Shown here: one piece after another, positions 56,778-64,000 of the stretch | How the letters are laid out: every line of letters starts with the position of its first letter | Position numbering within the stretch: position 1 is the first letter of the stretch | Assembly: GCF_030527965.1 (NCBI RefSeq) | Contig: NZ_JAUMZU010000011.1 | Location: forward strand, 24,253 to 88,252 | Direction of reading: 5' to 3' | DNA from: Neisseria sp. | Lineage (GTDB): Bacteria; Pseudomonadota; Gammaproteobacteria; Burkholderiales; Neisseriaceae | DNA: 64,000 nt | Notes under the pieces: model-generated | Database searches by the model: none | Seen by the model: only the letters and a program-made list of their open reading frames with translations | What the model was told of the DNA's origin: nothing | Position numbers and translations under genes: made by a program

Positions 56778-56814
56778 AAAAAATGCTTGCCATTTTTTAC
56801 AATGACAAGCATTT
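56778..56814 (-). terminator. Terminator of dnaJ
   Basis: On the minus strand AAATGCTTGTCA and TGGCAAGCATTT pair around a loop, followed by TTTAT. It begins 19 bases after the dnaJ stop codon. Confidence 0.72.
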
Positions 56815-56832
56815 CGCTTTTTAGTTTCCTGT

Positions 56833-57960
56833 TTACTCAAACAAGTCGCGCAGTTTGTCTTTGAACGATTTTTGACGTGGTGTTTGCGATCGGGTCAGGC
56901 CTGTGGAAATTTTTTCAAATTCTTCCAGCAATTCTTTCTGGCGGTCAGTCAGGTTAACCGGTGTTTCCACCAGAATATGGCAATATAAGTCGCCTTGCGC
57001 ATTGGAACGCAGCGATTTGATACCTTTGCCTTTAATACGCATACGACGGCCGGTTTGCGTTTCTTTCGGGATGTTGAGCTTCACTTTTCCATCAAGTGTG
57101 GGCACTTCTACTTCACCTCCGAGGGCAGCGATAGTAAAGCTGATCGGCAGTTCGCAATGCAAATCCAAACCGTTCCGCTCGAAGGTTTTGTGTGCTTTGA
57201 CATGCACGATAACATACAAATCTCCGCTCGGCGCGCCGTTGCGACCAGGCTCGCCTTCGCCGCTTAAGCGTATGCGCTGGCCGTCATCAATGCCGGCCGG
57301 AATGTTGACTTCCACCGTTTTGGTGGTTTTGATGCGGCCTTCGCCGCGGCATTTTGCACAGGGTTCTTTGATTTCTTTTCCGCTGCCGTGGCAAGTGGGG
57401 CAGGTTTGTTGCAATTGGAAAATGGCTTGGCGTACGTGTACGGTGCCGCTGCCGTGGCAGGTTGAACATGTGGTGGCGGAAGTGCCGGGCTTGGCACCGC
57501 TGCCGTGGCAGACATCGCAGTCTTCAAACGTAGGGATGCTGATGCGTTTTTTAATGCCTGACGCTGCTTCTTCCAAGGAGATTTCAACAGCATATTGCAA
57601 GTCGGCTCCTTGATAATTCTGCTGGCGTGCGCCGCCCGCGCCGCCGCCAAACATCTGACTGAAGATATCGCTGAAATCAAAGCCTTGTGCGCCGCCGCCA
57701 AATCCGCCGAAACCTCCGAATCCGCCGCCCATGTTGGGATCGACGCCGGCATGGCCGAATTGGTCGTAGGCGCTGCGTTTTTGTGCGTCGGAGAGTACGT
57801 CGTAGGCTTTTTGGATTTCTTTGAATTTTTCTTCGGCTTCTTTGTTGCCCGGATTGCGGTCGGGGTGGTATTTCATGGCCAGCTTGCGGTAGGCCTTTTT
57901 AATTTCTTCGTCGCTGGCGCTTTTGGCTACGCCTAATGTTTCATAAAAATCTTGGCTCAT
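56833..57960 (-). CDS. dnaJ: Chaperone protein DnaJ (Hsp40)
   Basis: Co-chaperone stimulating DnaK. The 375-residue product has the J-domain with HPD (YHPDRNPGN, residues about 32-40), a Gly/Phe-rich linker ([19 protein letters not shown]), four CXXCXGXG zinc repeats ([36 protein letters not shown]) and the C-terminal substrate domain. dnaK and grpE are not in the window and no CIRCE element is seen upstream. Confidence 0.98.
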   Translation of the reverse strand: MSQDFYETLGVAKSASDEEIKKAYRKLAMKYHPDRNPGNKEAEEKFKEIQKAYDVLSDAQKRSAYDQFGHAGVDPNMGGGFGGFGGFGGGAQGFDFSDIFSQMFGGGAGGARQQNYQGADLQYAVEISLEEAASGIKKRISIPTFEDCDVCHGSGAKPGTSATTCSTCHGSGTVHVRQAIFQLQQTCPTCHGSGKEIKEPCAKCRGEGRIKTTKTVEVNIPAGIDDGQRIRLSGEGEPGRNGAPSGDLYVIVHVKAHKTFERNGLDLHCELPISFTIAALGGEVEVPTLDGKVKLNIPKETQTGRRMRIKGKGIKSLRSNAQGDLYCHILVETPVNLTDRQKELLEEFEKISTGLTRSQTPRQKSFKDKLRDLFE

Positions 57961-58144
57961 AATGGTTTGTCAGTAAGGTGGTTTATTTGAAGTCGGACGA
58001 AAAATATGGGCGTTTTGGCAGATTTAAAGAGGCTGATGCCATTTTATTGCAAAAAGAGCCCCTCCGCTGCTGTTGTGATTTTTCAGACAGGCATTGTGTT
58101 TTAGCATCTATTTTATAGGGATGACAGGCAAAGACGGTTCGGGT

Positions 58145-59560
58145 TTATTGGTTCGCCTGCGGATTATTTCTCCATTCGTATAATAGGCAGCGTAATGCTT
58201 TTGCTGCCGTATGACCGGTGGTAATTGCAATGGAAAGCCATAAGCAGGCGGTTTTGGTATCTTGTGGCACGCCATGGCCGTGATAAAGAAGGTTGGCAAG
58301 ATTGTAGGCGGCATCAGGATCGCCTTGGAGGGCAGCTTGGGTCAGCCAATGTGCGGCTTGCTTGGAATCGATGGGGGTGCCGTGGCCGTTTTGGTACATC
58401 ATGCCGAGACAGGCTTGTGCTTTGGGATGGCCTTGCTCTGCCGCACGTAGGTAAAGCGTTAGCGCTTCGGAATAATTTTGGCGGCATTCTAGGCCGTATT
58501 GTCGGGCGAAGGCGGTTTGGTAAGTGTGTTCGGTTTGTTGGAATCGGGTTTGCAATGTTAAATCTGTTGCGGCAAACGGTGTGTCGGCCAGCTTCAGATA
58601 GGCTGCAATGTCGCCTGCTTGGGCGGCGCGAAGATAATAGTCTGCCGCTGTTTTTTCGGAAGCATTGATGCCTAATCCGTATTGGTAAATATCTCCCAAA
58701 AGACGTAGGGCACGGGGATGGTTGGCTCCAGCCGCAGCGTCTGCGTGGCGGCGTACTGCCTGTAAATCGTGCGGCAGATATTGGCCGATTAGATAGAGCT
58801 GGGCCAAAGCCATGTGCGCTTCGCTGTCATCTTTGGCAGCGGCGGTGCGATACCATTGCAAGGCTTCTTGAGTATGTGCCGAGTTATGGCTGTTTGCCAA
58901 AAGTTGGCGGGCGTATTCGGTTTGAGCCGCCGGAATGCCGGAATGAGCAGCAATTTTCAGATGGTGCAGAGCTTGTTCGGAGTTTGGCTGAACGCCTTCG
59001 CCGCGTAGATATTGCAGGCCGATTTGCCAGTGGGCGGGAGCGTAGCCTTGTGCTGCTGCCTGGCGGTAATATTGATAAGCAGCAGCTTTGTCGGGATGGC
59101 TGCTGTTTTGATGATGTTGTGCAAGAAAAAACAGTGCCTTGGGGCTACTGTGCTGCTCGGCGGATTGTTTGGCCCAATAGAGTGCTTGAGCAGGGTTGTG
59201 CTCCGCATAGTAATCCATCAGGCGTGTTTGGGCGGGGAGGAAGCCTTCTTGAGCCAGCTGAGTGTATACGGGCAGAATTTCGCAGAAAGGGATGCCGTTT
59301 TGCTCGCGGAGCATGGATAGGTGAAAGCTGCCGTTGTGGTGCCCTAAATCGGCCGCTTGTTTAAACCAATAGGTTGCTTGTATGCGGTTGGCCGAGGTGC
59401 CGAAGCCGTAGAGGTAGCAATTTCCAAGACGGTCGGCGGCTTCACCGTTGCCGGAAAGTGCGGATTGTTCGAGTAGCGGTAAAGCCTGCTCGTAAGCAGG
59501 CGGGGTTTTATGCAGACAGGCCAATGCCTGCCTGAAAACCAAATCGTCGGTTGCTTGCAT
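58145..59560 (-). CDS. Sel1-like repeat protein
   Basis: A 471-residue protein built almost wholly of tandem 36-residue Sel1 (TPR-like) repeats, recognised by recurring AADRLGNCYLYGFG, AHWQIGLQYLRGEG, ALRLLGDIYQYGLG, AQACLGMMYQNGHG and AAYNLANLLYHGHG. At least eight repeats can be read. No signal peptide is visible, so it is probably cytoplasmic, acting as a scaffold. It precedes no obvious partner; the next upstream gene on the strand is kpsS, 42 bases away, so a joint transcript is possible. Confidence 0.85.
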   Translation of the reverse strand: MQATDDLVFRQALACLHKTPPAYEQALPLLEQSALSGNGEAADRLGNCYLYGFGTSANRIQATYWFKQAADLGHHNGSFHLSMLREQNGIPFCEILPVYTQLAQEGFLPAQTRLMDYYAEHNPAQALYWAKQSAEQHSSPKALFFLAQHHQNSSHPDKAAAYQYYRQAAAQGYAPAHWQIGLQYLRGEGVQPNSEQALHHLKIAAHSGIPAAQTEYARQLLANSHNSAHTQEALQWYRTAAAKDDSEAHMALAQLYLIGQYLPHDLQAVRRHADAAAGANHPRALRLLGDIYQYGLGINASEKTAADYYLRAAQAGDIAAYLKLADTPFAATDLTLQTRFQQTEHTYQTAFARQYGLECRQNYSEALTLYLRAAEQGHPKAQACLGMMYQNGHGTPIDSKQAAHWLTQAALQGDPDAAYNLANLLYHGHGVPQDTKTACLWLSIAITTGHTAAKALRCLLYEWRNNPQANQ

Positions 59561-59602
59561 ATCGGTAAGTGAGTATCTATTTTTGTTTTTGATGCTGCTA
59601 TT

Positions 59603-60832
59603 TTAGTTTATTTCAGGCAAATTGACGCGACTATAGAAGCTGCCGTTGATTTGGGTGATGTTTAAATGATACATGCGATAGGCATGAAAAAGGGCTTGAT
59701 CTGGTTGGTCGGGGTTTTGCCAGAATTGGGCCAGTGGTTGTTGGGAGGTCATGCCGGGGATGTCGTAATGAGCACGACCGAGTACTTTGACCGGCATGTG
59801 GTGGATAAGTGCCGATAGGCCGCTGGTGCTGTTTAGGGTAACCATACCGATACCGTGGCGTAAGAATACGGGCAATGGTACGTCATGGACGTAATAAATA
59901 CGACGATGAAACTGGGGATGTTTTTCAAGAAAAGCATCAATGTCTTTTCTGTAGTCGATAAAACCTCGATCCATTGGATGGTGTTTGATGAGTAGGGTGG
60001 TATCGTGTGGGGCATGGTGTGCAAATGAATCGAGCACATGCAAGAGGAAGTCGCGTACGCTGGCAAAATCGCTGTGAACGTGAATCTGACTGTCGTTGAA
60101 TACTTGCAGTGGCAAGACGAAAAAGCGACCAAACTTACCGCTTTCGATTTGTTTGGCGAAACTATGATCGTTGAGAATGTAGTTGGCACGCTTAATGCCT
60201 GAGAGTACCCAAAGCTGGATATAGTGGCTCAGCTGATTAATGCGGTGGTGTTGATAATTCGGATATTGACTGTGCTTTAGGCTGGAAGATAAGTAATAAC
60301 GTATAGCAAGCTTGGCTCTGGGCCAGAAGCCATCGGGTACTGCTGCGGGAGCGGTGTATTTTTGCTGTTTCAGACAAGCATAGGCATTCAGGTAGAAGTT
60401 TCCCCGGCGTGGTAGGCGAGAATAAGCGTTGACGCCGTGTTCTTCTAATGTAATGAAATGCGGGCGGAAGTAGCCTTCTTCAAAAGCCCAAAAACTGAGG
60501 TGCAAACGATCGCATATACGTTTAGCGGCGACATGGTAAGGGCGGGTGTCTCCGAAACAGACTACGGCTTCAATTTTTTTATCTTGTAAAAATGTTGTGA
60601 GATAGGATTCAAAATGCTCGTAATGATCTTTATAGCAATACGTGTTTTTAATATGAGCAGAATAGAATACCTGATCTCCATAGTTGAAGTTGAATTTATA
60701 TACTTCAACTTCTTTATTCTCCAGCCATTGTGCCAAGTTGCGGAAAAATGGGCCAATGGGGCTTTGGAGCAAGAGGATGCGTTTGTTTTGGCTGAGTTTT
60801 TCTAAATTCGATTGAAGAGTAGGGTTTTGCAT
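59603..60832 (-). CDS. kpsS: Capsule polysaccharide export protein KpsS/LipB (beta-Kdo transferase)
   Basis: Adds the first beta-Kdo to lyso-phosphatidylglycerol in the capsule lipid linker (established for E. coli KpsS). The product is 409 residues. Features: the N-terminal RILLLQSPIGPFFRNLAQWL, GDTRPYHVAA, WAFEEGYFRPHFITLEE, the nucleotide-sugar region LLIKHHPMDRGFIDY and the C-terminal VTLNSTSGLSALIHHMPVKV. It starts 15 bases after kpsC on the same strand. In N. meningitidis the equivalent pair is lipA/lipB. Confidence 0.92.
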   Translation of the reverse strand: MQNPTLQSNLEKLSQNKRILLLQSPIGPFFRNLAQWLENKEVEVYKFNFNYGDQVFYSAHIKNTYCYKDHYEHFESYLTTFLQDKKIEAVVCFGDTRPYHVAAKRICDRLHLSFWAFEEGYFRPHFITLEEHGVNAYSRLPRRGNFYLNAYACLKQQKYTAPAAVPDGFWPRAKLAIRYYLSSSLKHSQYPNYQHHRINQLSHYIQLWVLSGIKRANYILNDHSFAKQIESGKFGRFFVLPLQVFNDSQIHVHSDFASVRDFLLHVLDSFAHHAPHDTTLLIKHHPMDRGFIDYRKDIDAFLEKHPQFHRRIYYVHDVPLPVFLRHGIGMVTLNSTSGLSALIHHMPVKVLGRAHYDIPGMTSQQPLAQFWQNPDQPDQALFHAYRMYHLNITQINGSFYSRVNLPEIN

Positions 60833-60847
60833 TGTGTTTATGGCTTC

Positions 60848-62902
60848 TTATTTCTTTAGGGAGAGATAAAGCTGTGCCAGCTTACCTCTTTGTTTTGCAA
60901 ACCAACTGCGGCGTAAGCCGGTTTGTCCTGCTTGTGTTGCTTTCTGGGCGGAAAGGATGCGGATAGCGGTGTCGGCATCAATAATAGTATGCCTTCGATA
61001 GTCGGCATAGAGCGGGTAATAGACTAAAGTTCCACTGATGAGTTCGGCTAAATTTAATTTTTTTGTGCGCCTTGGTAGTGGGATGTAGTCATGGGTTAGA
61101 CCCCAACCGGCATAAAAAGGTAATCCGTAGCAATGAACGGTTTTTCCGCGCAACAAGGCTTCAAAGCCGGTAAGGGAGGTCATGGTGTGAACTTCGTCGG
61201 CTATCTTCAGACAGGAAAGTATGTCGGCTTCTATTGCAACCATATCAGCAAGCCGGTCAGTATCCTCTTGATTGACATGTCCGATGCGGTTGCCGCTTAC
61301 AACATCGGGATGCGGTTTGTAGATGATGAATGAATTAGGATTGAGTTCTCGTACTTTGCTTAACAAGGCGGCATTTCGATGAATTTCAGGCGAGCCGTAG
61401 CGAATGGACGCATCGTCTTCTACCTGACCGGGAACCAGAATGATTTTTTTCGGCGTATCCGGTCGCTCGAAAGCACGTATGCCGACATTATATTTACTGA
61501 TATTCGAGGTAATCAGTTTTTGTTGTAAGGCGAGGGCCGTGATTTTATCTTGCTCAGAAAAAGCGTGGTTTTGTAGGATGTGTTCCAGTCGCGAAGGGGT
61601 TTGGGCATTGAAGTAAATGCCCAGATCGTCGGCCACCAATGATAAGGGCGGTACTAAATTTGAGCCTAGGCCAACTGATCGGATAAAGCCATCTTCCATA
61701 CGCAACAGCGGGATTTTTCGGGCGTGAGCTAGGCTTAATAAATCATCTTTGCCATTTCCCCAAATTAAGAGACGTGATTTGTCAGGTAAGTTCTGCGGGA
61801 TTTTGTTGGTTGAAGAAACAAAATGTAAGGTGCAGGAAGGTAGGTTGAAGAAAGGTTTGATAACCGAACGCTTCCATAGAGACATTCCGACACAATAAAG
61901 ATGACCATGAAGCCTTTGGTTTAACAGGCGTGCCTGTTTCAGATAGGCAATGACGTCGAAAATATTACCTGATTCTCCGGTATTCGGATTGATATAGCTC
62001 GTGTATTGCAGATAAGCAGACGAGAATAGTTGAGCCAAACTGCGCGGCGCGCGGCGGCCCGCTTGGTGCAGCGTTGCCATGTCGGCATGCCGATCGTCGG
62101 TCAGCCCCCAACCGGCATACCACGGTTTACCAAAAACACTTACCGGTTTGCCGCACAAAAGCGCCTCAAAGCCCATGTGTGAGGTAACGCAATAAACTTT
62201 ATCAGATCGTTGGATCAGTGAAATTGGATTGATGTCTTCCGCAATGAGATTTACGCGTGTTTGCCGAGCCAGATCGGTTAGATAACCTTTTTTCTTGCCG
62301 GTTAAAACGTCGGGATGTGTTTTAACCCATATTTCGGCTTTTGGATGCTCGTGTAACGCGGCTTTAAACATTTGTTGAAATATTTGCTCATCTGCTCCGC
62401 CGTATTGCACGGCCATGTCGCCAAAAGTTTGGTCGATAACTAAGATGATTTCTTTTTCAAGCAGTGCTGGTTGCGAATGCCTGTCTGAAAACGAAGGAGC
62501 ATGGTTGTATTTTGATAATTCGTTAGCTGTAATCGAAGCGATAGCTTCTTCTGACTGCTTTAAAAAGGCGGCTTCAAGTTGGTTCGAGGATAAAACGAGT
62601 TGCTCCAAGCGAGAAGGGCGGGTGGTGTCGTAGTAAATTCCTTTATCGTCCCACACAATGGCGAATGGTGGATAGCCATCAACTCCCAAACCGACAGACC
62701 GTAAGAAGCCGTCTTCTAATGCGATATAAGGTATGTTTCGCTTTTTAGCGTAAGCACGTGCCTTGTCGGCCGTAGGCCGTAGGCCCCAACCGAATACGCA
62801 ATCTGCTGAAGAATTCGGTTTGCTTAATTGAGTGCCGGGGAAAAAGTTTTTTAAATCGGGGATTTTGAGAATGCCCCGAGAAAAAATAGCAGCTTTTTTC
62901 AC
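60848..62902 (-). CDS. kpsC: Capsule polysaccharide linker protein KpsC/LipA (dual beta-Kdo transferase)
   Basis: Extends the poly-beta-Kdo linker with alternating linkages. The product is 684 residues with two tandem homologous transferase halves. First half: RPTADKARAYAKKRNIPYIA, LEDGFLRSVGLG, KTHPDVLTGKKKGYL and TSHMGFEALLCGKPVSVFG. Second half: MEDGFIRSVGLGSNLVPPLS, YKPHPDVVSGNRIGH and TSLTGFEALLRGKTVHCYG. A DUS 12-mer lies inside the gene near 62477. No other capsule genes (kpsMTED/ctr, region A synthases) are in the window. Confidence 0.93.
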   Translation of the reverse strand: MKKAAIFSRGILKIPDLKNFFPGTQLSKPNSSADCVFGWGLRPTADKARAYAKKRNIPYIALEDGFLRSVGLGVDGYPPFAIVWDDKGIYYDTTRPSRLEQLVLSSNQLEAAFLKQSEEAIASITANELSKYNHAPSFSDRHSQPALLEKEIILVIDQTFGDMAVQYGGADEQIFQQMFKAALHEHPKAEIWVKTHPDVLTGKKKGYLTDLARQTRVNLIAEDINPISLIQRSDKVYCVTSHMGFEALLCGKPVSVFGKPWYAGWGLTDDRHADMATLHQAGRRAPRSLAQLFSSAYLQYTSYINPNTGESGNIFDVIAYLKQARLLNQRLHGHLYCVGMSLWKRSVIKPFFNLPSCTLHFVSSTNKIPQNLPDKSRLLIWGNGKDDLLSLAHARKIPLLRMEDGFIRSVGLGSNLVPPLSLVADDLGIYFNAQTPSRLEHILQNHAFSEQDKITALALQQKLITSNISKYNVGIRAFERPDTPKKIILVPGQVEDDASIRYGSPEIHRNAALLSKVRELNPNSFIIYKPHPDVVSGNRIGHVNQEDTDRLADMVAIEADILSCLKIADEVHTMTSLTGFEALLRGKTVHCYGLPFYAGWGLTHDYIPLPRRTKKLNLAELISGTLVYYPLYADYRRHTIIDADTAIRILSAQKATQAGQTGLRRSWFAKQRGKLAQLYLSLKK

Positions 62903-62957
62903 GTTTTTTGAAAATTAGAAGAATAACAAAAATATAAATTATACCGCGATAAATTAA

Positions 62958-63004
62958 ATGCCTGTCTGAAAACACGCCATACTTCACTGTTTTCAGACAG
63001 GCAT
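62958..63004. terminator. DUS inverted repeat between kdsA and kpsC
   Basis: 16-base arms ATGCCTGTCTGAAAAC and complement around a 15-base loop, 8 bases after the kdsA stop codon. Confidence 0.78.
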
Positions 63005-63011
63005 CAATCAT

Positions 63012-63854
<843 letters not shown>

Positions 63855-63906
63855 TTATTACTGATTCTTGAATGAAGAAATGGTAGATAAATGCCCATTT
63901 AATTAT

Positions 63907-63923
63907 TTTCAGACAGGCATTTT
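63907..63923 (-). repeat. Single DUS upstream of kdsA
   Basis: TTTTCAGACAGGCATTT, i.e. the 12-mer on the minus strand. The left side (ATGCCCATTTAAT at 63891) looks like a decayed partner. Confidence 0.6.
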
Positions 63924-63947
63924 ATTTTAAAAAGTAATTTAAATTAT

Positions 63948-64000
63948 GGGGCTGTCCTAGATAACTAGTACAAATCATGCTTTACTAATTGTTTTAAAAT
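63948..64000. mobile_element. Possible insertion-sequence end at the window edge
   Basis: GGGGCTGTCCTAGATAACTA begins at about 63948. It resembles the terminal repeats of IS5-family (IS427-group) elements as I remember them. No transposase can be seen because the window ends 52 bases later. The following AT-rich bases would be the sub-terminal region. Confidence 0.3.

Overview
The window is chromosomal DNA of a bacterium in the Neisseriaceae. The gene content is typical of Neisseria: minCDE followed by oxyR, bamE divergent from fur, engB next to cytochrome c4 and ccsB/ccsA, and lipA/lipB-type kpsC/kpsS. The strongest marker is a DNA uptake sequence present in dozens of copies, most of them inverted pairs that act as intergenic terminators. 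Its 12-mer is TGCCTGTCTGAA. This is not the meningococcal GCCGTCTGAA; it matches what I recall as the TG-wadDUS dialect named for Neisseria wadsworthii, so a wadsworthii-like species is the best guess (inference).

Layout. 1-0.83 kb: the rplM-rpsI ribosomal pair, with rplM lacking only its start codon at the window edge. 1.4-6.0 kb: a leftward formate dehydrogenase-N operon (alpha, beta, gamma) whose alpha gene is split by an in-frame TGA. 6.4-9.1 kb: an Lrp-family regulator divergent from gcvT-gcvH, which sits behind a tandem glycine riboswitch. 9.2-13.2 kb: an LprI-type lipoprotein, gltS and glnA, all leftward. 13.6-19.8 kb: aroE-mtgA, a lone HEPN-like gene, minC-minD-minE-oxyR and crcB. 19.9-21.4 kb: pyrBI behind a leader-peptide attenuator. 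21.5-26.9 kb: a polyamine/membrane cluster (speD, DUF4178 protein, SPFH/SHOCT protein, DUF350 protein, divergent membrane-anchored spermidine synthase). 27.0-32.5 kb: an RNB-family exoribonuclease, an NtrC-like regulator lacking GAFTGA, an MFS drug-efflux protein and a small membrane protein.

33.0-38.4 kb: dapB and bamE (leftward), fur, aat, a low-molecular-weight phosphatase, dapD and a secreted hydrolase. 38.6-41.8 kb: selO, an AEC transporter and engB. 42.0-47.8 kb: cytochrome c4, the System II cytochrome c biogenesis pair ccsB-ccsA, and a TerC-CBS-CorC membrane protein preceded by a DUS pair of a different dialect. 48.0-55.7 kb: ettA, a small secreted protein, a 1278-residue D-lactate-dehydrogenase-like flavin/Fe-S enzyme, and DUF1415 and DUF454 proteins. 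55.8-63.9 kb: a DODA-type dioxygenase, dnaJ, a Sel1-repeat protein, kpsS, kpsC and kdsA, i.e. Kdo synthesis beside the two capsule-linker Kdo transferases. A possible IS end starts at the right edge.

No rRNA, tRNA, CRISPR array, prophage or complete insertion sequence was seen. Nitrogen and one-carbon control recurs (lrp, gcvTH, gltS, glnA). The items most worth a second look are the split formate dehydrogenase, the polyamine/SPFH cluster, the pyrBI attenuator and the GAFTGA-less AAA+ regulator.
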